Assembly: GCA_013399305.1 (NCBI GenBank)
Contig: VXAI01000046.1
Coordinates: 5,159,391 to 5,223,390, forward strand
DNA length: 64,000 nucleotides
Direction: 5' to 3'
Source of the DNA: Rostratula benghalensis
Taxonomy: Eukaryota; Chordata; Aves; Charadriiformes; Rostratulidae
Shown in pieces: positions 47,574-59,574 of the stretch (positions are counted from its first letter, which is position 1; every line of letters starts with the position of its first letter). The notes beneath the pieces are model-generated. The model was not told where the DNA came from. It did not search any database and was given only the letters and a program-made list of their open reading frames with translations. A program made the position numbers and the translations under genes.

Positions 47574-47675
47574 CTTGGCTGTGCTCAGCCAGGCAGAGAA
47601 GGGGATGTGGCTCTTGTTGGGAGCTGGCACAGATTTATCCCAGCCCAAGGCACGGAGCCCGGAGGCAGTCACCTC
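47574..47675 (-). CDS. candidate internal coding exon, unidentified protein
   Basis: On the minus strand a long pyrimidine tract (about 40 nt of C/T ending CCACTTCCAG) precedes 47675, and AAG|GTACAT follows 47574. The 102 nt is 34 codons, phase 0-0, starting EVTASGLRALGWDKSVPAPN and ending SAWLSTAK. The frame also stays open upstream through the pyrimidine tract, where it reads as a leucine-rich run. That run is expected from CTT/CTC repeats and is not evidence of a membrane segment. The protein family was not recognised. Splicing from here to 43060-43230 would keep frame (phase 0 to phase 0), which suits a minus-strand gene, but a one-in-three chance agreement is weak support. The +3 A, +4 C donor is weaker than the GTAAGT at 43059. 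Confidence 0.27.
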
Positions 47676-50600
47676 CTGGAAGTGGTTGAGGGGAAGGGGA
47701 AGCAGAGAAAGAAGAGGCAAGAGTAGGGATGAAGAGACACACATGCAAGACAAGGAGAAAGGGATTAACTCAGCTCCAGCCAACACAAAGGGTGCACTGA
47801 GAGGAGGATCTCAAGGTGGCAGCATGAGGTACCAACCAGCACATGGACCAGCTTCTGTCAGTAATTCAGCCTGCTGGGTTGCAACTGCGGAGGGGCTGTG
47901 ACTGGAGGGGGCATTTCTATCCAAGCAGAGGGGACAGGCAGCCCTGGGCAGGAGGGTACACCTGAGGAGGGCTGCAATCACTGCGGGGTACCAGGCACCA
48001 AGAAAACTGGCCCCCTCACTCACTGGAAATGACATCATGGGTCACATCCCCACAGCCTGGAGATCCATTTTGAGGAAGTAAGGTCAATGAATTAACACCC
48101 AAACCCCTCCAAAACCAGGGAGTTTCCTGCCTGTAGGAACTTACAGCCACTGTAAACATCTCTTGCAGCACGAGGGCAGCATCCCTCATGCAAACAGACT
48201 GCTGCACCCCATGCCAGAGCAGGGTGCCAGCAGCACCAGCCAGCCCAGGCACTCCGGGAGCATCCCTTACTCAAAGGATTGCTCCAAATGCCCCAGCTAG
48301 AACAGATGGATGCTTCTCTGCAGCTCCACAGAGACCCCCTCCTGCCTGCCAGCAGTGGCAATTCCCACATACTCCCATGTATTTGGGAACCACACGCTTG
48401 AGTGCGCCCAAAGTTACTGCACTTGGAAAAAAAATCAGCAGGGGACAATTTCTGGCTTCCATTGTGGAGCAGCTCAGACCAGTGGGTCATTAATTCTTTC
48501 CTTTGGCCTTCAAATGTGCAACAGGTGGAATTTAGAGGTCCTGAATGCCTCTGAAAGATCAGCCCTGAGCCTGGAGGACTGCCCAGAGCAAGGGATCCTG
48601 CCATCTCAACCCAAAGCCTGTGCAACAGGCCCCCAGGTGAGCATCCAATGAGCCACGGGGAAGCCGAAATCGTAGCCAAGGACAGTTACAGGAATAGAAT
48701 TGGCTCAGGCTGAGCAAATGTAACTTTCCATCACTTTGCAACCACCCATCCATCCCGCAGGCCAGCTGGCTGCCATGTCAGCGTGCCTCCCATCCATTTC
48801 AAGTGTCCTGATAACACCGATGCTTCACAAGACTTGTTCAAGAAGGCTTGGGAGAGTTATTATCCAAAGCCAGGTGGCTGGACTTGACCCAAATCTTAGG
48901 CAAGTGATTAAAATGATTGGCATTTTTTTGGAAAGAAAACTGCTGCGCTGTACCTGCCATCCATCTTCAGAAAACCATTAACTGCACAATCGCAAAAAAC
49001 CACACCTGTAGGGCTACACAAGCACACAAGTGCTTGCAGACTGGTGAAGCTTCTCCTCATCCACAGCTCTGAGACCAGCCACCCCCTGCAGGCTCCAAAA
49101 AAATGGGGTGCTTTGGCCAAGATGCTCTTCTTGAGCATTGTGTTACCACAGCCAGGCTGCTCTCACTGCAAGATCAGCGATGGGATACTCAGTCATGGGG
49201 ATAAGTGTTGAATTGTTGGCCCCATGATTTGGATGAATTTCACCCCATGGGTTACACAAGGAGTTTATTTTTGCTGGGAACAGATTGTCACAAAACTGCC
49301 TTTGCTAATGATCCAGGTTCAGGTCCTGTCCAGGCCCCTCTGCTCCTGTGGGACACAGTAACTCTGCCAGCCAAAGCCAAGGTATCATTCTTTGACTACT
49401 TACACTAAAAATCACGTTTCTTTCCTTTCGGAGCAAAGTAAACAAAAGGCAGCAGCATTTCCAGGTGAGCAGAACAGCAAAGCAGCTACTGAATGACACT
49501 GACCAGATCCCAGTCTCTGCCCAGGGCAGCTCCCAGCCCCACTGTCTCCCATATCCTCCCTGCCAGGGCTGTCCCCATGCTGGGACAAGGGCTGCTTTCC
49601 AGGCAGGCAGGAGCAGGGAATGCTGCTCCCAGGCGCGCTTTCCTGCGCGCCAGAATAAGAGGACACCCCACTCTCATCTGGGTTCAATGCCAGAACCCAA
49701 AACTCAAGCTGTGAGCCCGTTACAGATTAAGGGGGTGGCTAATGAGAACAAGCCCTGCCTGTCTGATGAACCAGCACAACCCCAACAGCTACTTGCTTTG
49801 GTTTGATCACATCGCCCCAAGGAGTAGCAACTGAGGATTTACAGACTGGGGACGTTGTGTGGTCCCAGGGTTATTTTGCCTGTCCTTGCCCCCTGGAGAG
49901 TACAGTATCTGGGAATCTCTGGGAAACCAAGGGAGGTTGTTCAGGTTTATGCCCTGTACCTAACCAACCTGTGCCAAACGCTCAGCAGGGCCACCAGCAT
50001 GGAACCTGCCAAACTCGCTACACTGAGGAGTTGAATTGTGCTTAGAAAGGGATCCCAAACAGGGTAAAATCTGCACTTAATACCTATTATCCTAACATCT
50101 CCCCATCTGTCCACTTCCCTCACATGCCTGTAACTGCAGTGTGGCAAGGCTGCCTGATATCAATGGCACTTTAATTTCATCACTCCCAACTTATTTAGAG
50201 CAATTAAGAGGCAATGAGCACATGCCAGGGGCCAGGATGCACTTGAATTGCATCCAAGGGTTACCACAGCATCACAGGAGACCTTCAGATGGAATTATCG
50301 GTGCACAAAAGAACTTAAATAAAAAGGAAGGTTATTCCCAACAGGAAGATAAAGTTCTTCTTGGTCCTATAGGTCCCTTTTTAATTTGAAATCAGCTGAC
50401 AGAAATATAAAGAGATGATATTTCTCATTTAATTAGTGAAGAGACAGCATCTCAGGTTGGAAGACAAAGATGGATGCTTTGCCTGGGCATCTGGCTGGAG
50501 AAATGACATGGGGAGCAAGGCAGGGATCCCTGCGAGGTCGATTACCTCATCCCATTTCAGGCAAGCCAGTTTAGCCATTTGCTTTTCTGAAAGCAGAGGT

Positions 50601-53600
50601 AAAAAAGACCAACTGAGCCATTTTGGAAATCCTAGCCAGCAATGCAAAGAGTAAACTACTTCTCCATTGCTATTTCTGCTGGACAGTATGAGCAGTGCAC
50701 AAAGCCAGTGCCACCAAGAAAGCTACCAAAAAAAACCCAACCAGCCTGCAGCCTGGCTTCAAAATGTCCCCATTTCTTGCAAGGCAGGTGAGGTGCCAAA
50801 GGAGGGGACAGCTCCTCACTTCTGATTTAGCCGCATGCCCACACTCCTCCCGCACAGGATCTTTAAATGCCTGCCTGCGTGAGAAAAGCAGTGGCCTATT
50901 TTATTTTTTTTCCTGAGCATCTCAGTACAGCCTCCACCTCGGAGCACAGCGCGCACAGGTCTTATTTAGGATGCTTCAGACACATCCGGAGGGACTTTGG
51001 GAACAGTCTGTGGAAAGAGAAGACTGAGTGGGCAACCTGAGTCACTTCATTGCTTACAGAAGTGTACACAGGCATCTTCCATTTGAGCAAAACTCAGCAG
51101 AGCTCCTGTGGACTCTGGGGACCAGGGGAAAGTGCCTCTTCTCTAGCATACTTCACTGATGCAGAATAACTGCACACCACCTTTCTCATCCGGGCTTCCT
51201 GAAAGAGGAATCATCCCCCACAGCTACGATCCAAACCTCTGATCCTGGCAATTCCTCCACAGCACAGGAGGAGCCCAGAGCTGCTCTAATCTGCTGTGAT
51301 GGGCAAAGGGCTGTGGAGAAGATTAGCTTCCTCCCATGGAGGAGAAAGAGCAAGACATGTGAGGGAGAGGTACATGCATGTGCGTGCCCTGGAGAAATAC
51401 CATTACAAACTGGCTGCAAAAATCAGCTTTGAACTCATTGCCAAAGAGCCTGACTCATGCAGGCAAATCAGCCCAGCACCATCCTCAGCACATGGGAAAA
51501 GAAGGAGATGAGCACAGGAATTACAGGAGGTCCCAGTCCAGACAGACTCAGCCTTTACCTTGAGCCCTGTCCTTGAAGGAGTCACTTTAAGCTGTGCCTC
51601 TGTGTGAAGATCCCCCAAATGCCAGGGGTGAGAAGGGTCACCACAAGGCAAGGACATGCCATGGTGGTGTGCAGGGGGTCCTCTCCTATTACCTTTCCTC
51701 ATTAATGCTGGTAAAAGATGCTGCTTTGTGCCCACAAAACCTCTGCTCATCCATCACCAGCAGAATCAGGTCACTCAGGCACAGCCTGTGTTGGCCTTCC
51801 AGTGTGCCTCTACCCTCACCAGGGGCAGGAGGGCCACCACGGGCTCCCTTTGCTCTCCCAGCCTCACCTTTCTGTTAAGGCTGGTGCCAGTAGCACCACA
51901 CAATGTCAACAGCAAGGTGCCTGCTGGGGCAGATGCCCTGGAGCCAGCTCAGAAAAAAAAGCCCTAAGTCATTACAGTTGCAAGATGCTAATGTCTCCTG
52001 GTCACTGCACCACAGCAACCAACAGCACTTTCACCTCTCTCCATCGGGGCATTTATTTTCCATGAGATAAAAGCCACAAAGTGGCACCCAGCACACACAG
52101 TGTGATTTCTTCTGATGCCATCAGCAACCACATGCACAGTAGATCCCTGAGACAGCAGGGACGGGGGTTCCTAGGAATATATGGAAAGTGCCAAAATATG
52201 AACTGCTAATAAGATGTATTTTCAAATGTCACTGAGTTATGATCTATTGATCTCACACTGGAAGCTTGACTTTTTCTGTGTAATATTAATCTATGTTACT
52301 TACACAGTCTGGGAACTGCAGACTGAGCGAGTGCCATTAGACTTAAATCAGGTCTTACAACTACTAACTGCTAGGGGTCCAGGCCAGCAAGATGCTGAAG
52401 AGCCAATCCAGAATAACAACAGCTTAACAACCTGCTGGGAGCACCCCCACACACATAAGCTCACACACCTCAGTACAGCCATGTGGGACAGTGGCACAAG
52501 GCTCCACTCTCGGGGAACACCCCTGCCCAGGAACAGCCTGGATGAAGCCAATTTTGGTGCAGGTAGAGACACATGAGCAAAGTCCTACCCTGAATCAGGG
52601 GAATCCTGAGGAGGAAAGCATTTCTAACCCCATCCAACACAACCCAAGCCTGACAGCCTCCCTACAAGCCGCTGAAGGGGCTGTGACACACAGTGGTGGC
52701 ACCTCCTAGACTGGCTGAAGCCCTTAAGAACACCTCCAGGAGGTTCCTCCAGGAGGTCACCCCAAACCCGAGAGCACAATCCTGAGAGAGGAACTCTAGA
52801 AACAAGTTGTCTAGCAGAAGGTTTTTGCAAGAGTTGAAAATGCTCCAATGGGACTTTAGCCAAATATTTCAGGTGCCTTTTAAAAACAAGGCCAATCCAT
52901 AGTCACTTCTAACAGTCCCATTGACTGTTTTTTCACAGAGTGCTAACAGAGACAAGTTGTCTCATTTAGACCACTATATCATGGCTAAGAGCATCAAGAG
53001 GGGAAGATGATGGGCTTGGAGAGGAAGAACATCCTTCCTTTGCTCCACTTCAGCTGCTAATAGGCATGCCAAAGCTCTCTCTGAATAGCATTACATTAGT
53101 GCTGCATAAAAGCAATAAAACCCTAAACCAACACATTGCATGTTTACTGAACTACACGTCACACAGAAGACTGTCCCCAGGACACCACAGGAAGACTTGA
53201 AATAGCAAAGGTAAGGGCTGTAAAAATCACCAGGCTGGGCAGACATCCACAGTGCCCAGGGCTGGGGTTTGGGTGCACATGAGAGCTGGGCACGCAGGAA
53301 CTCAGCTGTGGGGAGCCGGCGGGATAATCCAGCCACTGCATTTAACCAAAGGAAGCAGCATAAAACACTCAGCCTCCTCTGCCAGAAAACTGGGCAAGCC
53401 CCAACCACTGGGCACAGAGTCCACAGAGAAATCAGCAACCAGACAAGGAATGGAGCATCCAGGACAAGACCTGCTGCAGTGCCAGGGCACAATCCTGGCA
53501 GCTGTCTGCCTGGCACCCACCCACAATTTCCCCCAGCTCCTTTGTTTTCACTTCCAGTGCTTAAAAATTTTCACTCCTGAACTCAATGAACTGTCACTTC

Positions 53601-55879
53601 CAACTGCCTCTTGCCCACAGGAAAGGGAACTGCACAAAGGGCTGTTTGGTATTTTCCAATAACTGTCCTCATGGCACAGGGCTGGTACGGTGCCTTCAGC
53701 AGCAAATTGTCACGATGGGTTTGGTGGGGGTGAAATGAGTGGGTTTTAAAAGACTTCTGCTCCCAGTATCTGTCAGGCCTGCAGCATGTTTCTGTTGCCA
53801 GCCATACGGCCACAGCACCGGGCCCTGCTCTGCCACCACGAAGAGCCATCAAATGTACCTTGGATGGAAAGGTGAGGTCCCCACCAGCTGGTGGCCTGTG
53901 GCAAAGGACAAGCAGACAGATGTGCTGGGACAGAGGTGGAGAACTAGAAGGGGTCAGAGGCAGAAAGGGGGGACTCCCCCTTGTGCTAATGCTGGAGAAG
54001 TGGAGTCAGTTGGAGAACTTTTGCACGCACACTTCAGAACGTGCATCCGCAGAAAAGGTCAGATTTGCTAGACCAGCACAGCTTTTCAGGAGAGCTTTGC
54101 CCTCGTTGGCAAGCAGGAGAGGCTCAGGTCACCCTTCCTAGGTTAGCTGCCAAAGAGAGTGGCACAGAAAAGCCAGGGGGACATCTGACAATATGCACCC
54201 TCAGCTGCTGACAATCTGGGGTAAGCAGGAGCTCACTCCACCCAGCAGGACTAAGTACACTCCAGGAGGTCTGTGGTCCCTGCCTGCCACCACTGTGACA
54301 CTGGGAACACAGATCCAGAGCATGGCACTGGAACAACCCCAAACAGGTACCCATCTGTTCAGTTCCCTGCCATTGTGATCACAGCAGGAATGTGCTAGCA
54401 AATAAAAAAAAAAAAATCAGCAAACACCACAGCCACAGAGGCACTGGTCCCTCCAGACAGGGAGGCTGAAAGCAAAGCCCCCTTTCTGAAGCAGGATTTC
54501 TCCAATAAAGCTTGCAGAGGTGCCACCAGTGTGCAAAACCAGAGCTATCTCATTCCTCCAAAGCCCACCACTGCCTCCAGAGCACAAGCTTGAGTCTTCA
54601 CCCCATGCTCTGGGAAGGGCCATGCAAGCCAGCCCCACAGCCCTCGCTCACACACACAACGGGGGGCTGGCAGCGAGAGGAGATGCAATGCCTCGGAAGT
54701 TTTGTGAGTTATTGTGTCGCACCAAACAGCTCTGACCTTTTCAGTATTCCGTATTTTTATTGGCTGCCCATTTCCCCTTGATCCCCACAGGCCCATTAGG
54801 CAGTGAGCAGAGCCGAAGGCAGCTCCAGCAGCCAATGCCACGGCACAACACTGAAAAGGTCAGAGATATTGAGGCTGAGCAAGGGTGCTCTCAGGAGGGC
54901 AGTTACAGGGGGACAGGAACACTCCTCAGCTGACACAGGCTGCAGAGCAAGACCTGCTCTGCTTCACAGGGACACCCCAGAGGCAAAGATCCTGCCACAG
55001 TGCCACAGTGTCCCTGGGATGGAAAGAACCCAGAGCTGCTCTCAACCAGACTGACTGTTGCTGCAAGAGGACCTGCCCATGAAAGCACCCTTCAACAGAC
55101 TTGCTACAGATGCTTGCAATAAATAACTAAGCCAGGGCTGTGGTCCTACACCACACAGGTACCTACAGCACGGTGGGAGGCTGTAGAAATGGTCACAAGT
55201 GGTGGTGATGGAGAGCCCCAAGGCTCCTATTTGCCTGCTGCCAGCCGGGAGAAGACCAAGAATATCTCAGAGCCTCTGGCACTCTGGGCTAGGGGAAGCA
55301 GCTACCCAAGAGGATTACTTCAGTAGCTGTAAGAGAAAGACTGTCTTGAGTCCAGGCCTCCCCTAAGGGATCCAGGGGAGCAAAAGGGAAATTCAGCCTT
55401 GCTAGCAGGCTGCCAGCCAAGGAGGCAAACACAGCACGCTGCTGGGCAGGGACAGCACACGTGCAGAAGGCACAGCAGCTTCACTCACCACCTTTTGCTC
55501 AACCACAGCCCAGCCTAGCCACCTTACATGAAATAAAAGCATGACAAGCACCCCCCCACACACACCCCCAAAGACCTGCCACCCCCTCCACCTGCTCCAG
55601 AGAGGAAAGGACAAAGGGGCTAACACCTTCCTCCCAGGAAAGCACCCAGGAGCCCTGCCATCAAGTGAGGCTGCAGATCCTGAGCAGGACCACAGGTGGG
55701 TAGCACACATAAATCCAGCCTGGTGCTCAACACACCCAGAGACACAAGCACAGTACATGGAGAAAGCCCAGCTCCAAAGGGAACCTCAACCAGGGAGGTG
55801 GTAACGGGGAGGTGGGAAAGAAAGACTCTGCCTTTCCAGAGCTCAGCTACCAGTCTTCTATCACAGGGTAAAAACTCAC
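47676..55879. other. non-genic stretch
   Basis: Unique sequence with no recognisable repeats apart from short A runs. Only the weak plus-strand exon candidate at 48.5 kb lies inside. Long frames here are low-complexity background. Confidence 0.55.
48525..48636 (+). CDS. candidate internal exon (plus strand), unidentified protein
   Basis: A pyrimidine-rich stretch (TTAATTCTTTCCTTTGGCCTT...GCAACAG) precedes 48525, and a consensus CCCCAG|GTGAGC follows 48636. Only one of three frames is open; it begins WNLEVLNASERSALSLEDCP and leaves at phase 0 after 37 codons. It lies on the strand opposite to the better candidates at 43 and 47 kb, which makes it less likely if one gene spans the region. The acceptor has an 11-nt purine-containing interruption just before the AG. 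The family was not recognised. Confidence 0.14.
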
Positions 55880-56115
55880 CGGGTGGCTTCAGAAATGCAT
55901 CCCCTGGGACAGCGAGGGCTGGCTGCTCCCTTCAGGAAGATGAGCCAAGAGCAGAGGGTCCCTTCCTTGTCTGTGGGCACAGACCCACAGCTCCAGACAT
56001 CACAGGCAGAGGCTGGTGCTGCAGCCAGGGCCATCAACAGCAACAAACCAGGTCCAGCAGCCCCACAAACAGCCCAGACTAGAGCAAAAGGAGACACATC
56101 CATCCACGCTGATGC
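55880..56115 (-). CDS. candidate exon with signal-peptide-like N-terminus
   Basis: On the minus strand an acceptor-like CACTTCTTTCTTAG precedes 56115, and CCG|GTGAGT follows 55880. Only one frame is open. Its ATG at 56103 starts a hydrophobic stretch with the core LLLLMALAAAPASA, followed by a Cys-containing segment (CDVWSCGSV, then three more Cys), and it runs into a stop inside the donor. This resembles a secretion signal followed by a small cysteine-bearing exon; cleavage after APASA would be plausible. The open frame leaves at phase 2, and joining it directly to the candidate at 47574-47675 would create an immediate stop, so the two do not belong together as drawn. No family was recognised. 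GC-rich DNA commonly produces Leu/Ala runs by chance. Confidence 0.17.
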
Positions 56116-57694
56116 CTAAGAAAGAAGTGAGGGGCCCAGCCCTGGAGCAGGGGTTGGAGAAAGGTCAGGTGGAGGCTCCAGGTGGAGCTGCTTAGGGCAA
56201 TTAAGGTCTTTAAGCAATTTGCTTGCCTCACAGCAGCTGGGCTCCCAATGTCCACCCTCTCCTCCTCCATGTGGCAAAAGATAACCATATTTTGGCAGCA
56301 TGGCCAGAAAAAGTGGTGGAGTGGTCTTCCTATCCCCTGCTCCTGCTTCCCTGCCCAGACCCAGCCCGACTTGTTGTTCATAAATGTTCCAAACTGGGGA
56401 AATAAATGCAAAATGCTCTTTCTTTATCAACGCCTAATGACAGAGCAAGCCCTGCCAGGGCTATCAGGGCTGGACATGTTGGAAATAGGTAAATGCCACT
56501 CAACAAGCTTCCAAGCTTCTCTTTTGTCAGTATGAAAACACACCCAGGAAAAAAAAACAAAACAAAACCAAAACCAAACATTTTTTTCTAGGACAGAAAT
56601 AAAGAAGCCAGAGGCAGAGACACCCCAGGAGGCGGGGGCAGAGCTGCTGGTGGGGTAGGGCAGGGTGTGAAGATGGTGGAGCTCCTCAGGAGGCACACCA
56701 GGAGTTAAAAACTGCAACAGTTCCTTTCTGCTTTCTGAAAAATGGAAAATATCACAGCTCTGGCAACACGTACTCAGATTTTTCTAAAATAATCTTAGAT
56801 TTTTAGGGTGGCTTCTTTTTTTTTTTTTTTTTGTTAAAAAAAATTGGATCTGGGCAAAGGAGTGCATTGACATTAGTGACAGATGGGATGGAAAAATTTT
56901 TGTTTGGAAAAAAATATCTTCTTTTGAGTCACATGCATGCGGAAAGGAAAACAACTTAACCCCTCCGAGGGCGAGCTGTAACATGGCAGCAAAGAGCCAA
57001 ACCCCACCAGGCTGATGGGACAGACCCCCGACCTTCAGCCAAAGCTGGAAGGTGCTGGGACAGGATTTTTGCCCTAGAAAAGAGCATTTTTTCTTCTTGC
57101 CTGGAAGGCAGCAGAGGCAAGCCAGCTTTCAGTGAGTGTTAAACCCACGTGGCCTTGCACAGGAAAGGTTGTATCGTCCCTGCAGCCCGGGCACCGTGAG
57201 GCCATGGCAATGGCAAGTCCTGGGAGCCACATTGTCACCTCCTCCTTAGCTCCACTTGGCCAAGCTCAACCCTCAGTCCAGGGACACCAGCAGCCCTCAG
57301 ACAGCATTTGACCTCGCGTTATCTCAGAGCAGGGATGGGCTTTGCAGGAGCTTTGCTGCGACTGCGGGGACCAGGAGCGTTGGAAAGACAAGACCGGGGG
57401 AAGATGGGCTTTATCTTGGAAAGTGGAGCCAAGCAAGGAGTTGTGTTTGCCCGGCAAAGGCGTGGAGAAGGGAGGAATGAGAGGCAGGAGGAGAGCTGGG
57501 ATAAAGAGCAGGGCAGGGTAGGGAATTACAAAGTGTTTGCCCTTGTGGTGAAACCGGCTGGAGATGAACTCCCACCGCTGCTGTTTTGACAGCCCAAACG
57601 CACTCGCTCGCACAATATCTCTGTCTTGTTAAAGGTAATTACAGTTCTTCCTGTGTAATGAGATGGTTTTTAAAGGCCATTCAAAAGAAATTTT
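56116..57694. other. non-genic stretch
   Basis: Unique sequence with an A-rich patch at about 56548-56590 and a T-rich/A-rich inverted arrangement at about 56815-56845 (T17 followed by GTTAAAAAAAATT). G exceeds C on the + strand from about 57.25 kb onward. No gene seen. Confidence 0.5.
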
Positions 57695-57841
57695 CTATAA
57701 TGAGGTTAAGGGTTTTATGGTGTTATACATCAAGGGAGCTGGTAATTGGTCCGATCCAGGCAGCATCCTGAAGCTGGGAGATAGGAGGTTCTGTGAATAA
57801 TAGGCTAGCACGGAGTGCAGAGTCTCCAAAATGTTTTGGTT
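57695..57841 (-). CDS. candidate 3'-terminal coding exon (minus strand), unidentified protein
   Basis: On the minus strand a 38-nt pyrimidine-rich tract (CTTCTCCTTTCTCC...CCCTCTTCTGCAG) precedes 57841. Phase-0 reading from CAG|AAC gives 48 codons, starting NQNILETLHSVLAYYSQNLL and ending LMYNTIKPLTSL, followed by TAG at 57697-57695. The composition is mixed and protein-like rather than the Pro/Ser/Leu-rich junk typical of this window. Against it: no AATAAA follows within about 200 nt, and the same interval is AT-rich and could instead be a conserved non-coding element. The protein was not recognised. Confidence 0.2.
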   Translation of the reverse strand, partial: NQNILETLHSVLAYYSQNLLSPSFRMLPGSDQLPAPLMYNTIKPLTSL

Positions 57842-58441
57842 CTGCAGAAGAGGGAGAATAAAAGTGGAGAAAGGAGAAGGCACAGAGGTGGATGCTGCCA
57901 CCTCCTGCAGGACTGTGCTGGCTTCTTCCATGTTGCTTTGGGTGGGTTTTGAGGAGCTTCATGAGAGAAGGAGGACCAGCGTGTGTAGAGCGGGTCCCAT
58001 AGGACCCTGCTTCTGCTCTGGGTGGGAAATGTGGCTCTGCAGGTCGGAGCAGGGTGGCAGCCAGCTTGGTGCCAGGCAGGTGGCAGGGAGAGGACAGGCA
58101 GGGACTGCCTGCACCACAGGGCACGGCTGCCAGAGCTGCCTGATCCAGACTTGAGCGCCACCCCCGCCCGCTCCATCTGGAGAGAGGAAGAGCAGAAGGG
58201 ATCTCCCCGCTGCGCACCAAGGCATGGTCGTGGTGGGTTTGAATGCCATCCAGGTGGAGGTGTAAGCTCTTCCTGCCTCTTCCTTCCCTCCAACAAGTCC
58301 CAGGTCCCTCCCTCAGCCCGCGCAGGAAAAGCCCCAGCAGACCTCTCACCCAGCCCTCAGATCAAGCTTTTCCCTGCCAGATCGCTCCTTCTTTATTATT
58401 GTTGCTGCTTACTCTCCCTCCTGACATCTCTGCTCTTCCAG

Positions 58442-58544
58442 GGCAGCCCAGCAGCAGGATCACTATTCCCATGCGTTTAGTGGCAGCTCCCTGGCGCTGC
58501 TGCCGAACGGCCTGCAGCATTTCTCCATATTTAGAAGGAGCTGA
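58442..58544 (+). CDS. candidate 3'-terminal coding exon, unidentified protein
   Basis: A very good 3' splice site precedes 58442: a pyrimidine-rich stretch from about 58390, a CTGAC branch-like motif about 28 nt upstream, then CTCTGCTCTTCCAG. The frame entered with one leading base reads AAQQQDHYSHAFSGSSLALL, then PNGLQHFSIFRRS, then TGA at 58542-58544. Its codons favour CTG, GGC, AGC and CAG. A second frame is also open (to a TGA near 58553). No downstream AATAAA was seen within several hundred bases, which weakens the terminal-exon reading. It is only 600 bp from an opposite-strand candidate (57695-57841); at most one is likely to be real. The family was not recognised. Confidence 0.2.
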
Positions 58545-59574
58545 TGGTGGCTGACAACGCTGCTGCGGGTGAACAACAGGGAGCTTGAGCTCGAAGAGCG
58601 GCTATTTTCATGCTACCCCCAACCTGTGAGCCCCAGGCGCTGGCAACTTCATAGCAGAGCTTGCTCTCTCAGGATCTCCAGCCCACTTGTTCGCGCTGAA
58701 GAGGCAGGAGTGGCAGCGGAGAGACAAGTACCTGAACTCTGGGAGGCTTAAGTGCTCGACTGATTGAAAAATCAGCCTCTAGAGGTGTGGAAGTTCACCC
58801 ACCACTTGTGCTGGCAATGCTGAAGGAGTCAGACGAGTGTGCTAGTGATGGCAGGGGAGGAGGCTCCTTGCATTACTCCCCTCTTCTCTGTGAGGATTGC
58901 TGGCTCGGGTGGTGAGTTGGGGAATGACTGAACCCTAGCCTCCCTAAAAACCTAAATTTTCCCTCAGCACATCAATTGGAACCTCCTGTGAACTTCAAAA
59001 GATGTTTGAGTAGAGGCTCTTTGTGTTTGGTTTAGTCTGGTTTCATGGTTATTTGCCCATACATCCGCTTTGTAGTCCACAACTTGCTCTTAGCAACTGC
59101 CAGGTCCAAGCTTTTGACCATGATCTCATGTCTCAATGGGGCAGTGGAATCGACTTCCCAAGGGATGGACTCACACCAGGATGTGTGGGGCTGGAGCTGA
59201 CAGACATCCTATGACGTCCTGTGAAAACCTGGAACAGATGGAGGTGGGAATTTGCGGGCAAATCCTGTAAAATCCTGCTGGACTGGATGCAATTTCGTGC
59301 TGATGCCCTGCAGCTGGAGGAACTGCCACCACTGTCACCCACCAAGGACACAGCCCTAAGACTCGGCATCCTAATTTGGCTCCGTTGCCTGATTCCCATC
59401 TGAGCGTTCTGGTGCTTCTCATCCCTATCTGCTACCACAAATTGCACAACAACTGCTGGACCCTCAGGAAACGGTTTTTAATGGCTGGAACTAACAGCTC
59501 CCACTTGGCTGAGGCAGTCGGCGGAGGCTGGAGCAGGAGGGCCTCTGGTGATCTCGTTAGCAGGCACCGGGCCC

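Noticed and set aside
57723..58349. 208-codon open frame on - strand
   Set aside because: Overlaps the shorter, better-delimited candidate at 57695-57841 in another frame; the residues are Arg/Gly/Pro-rich background.
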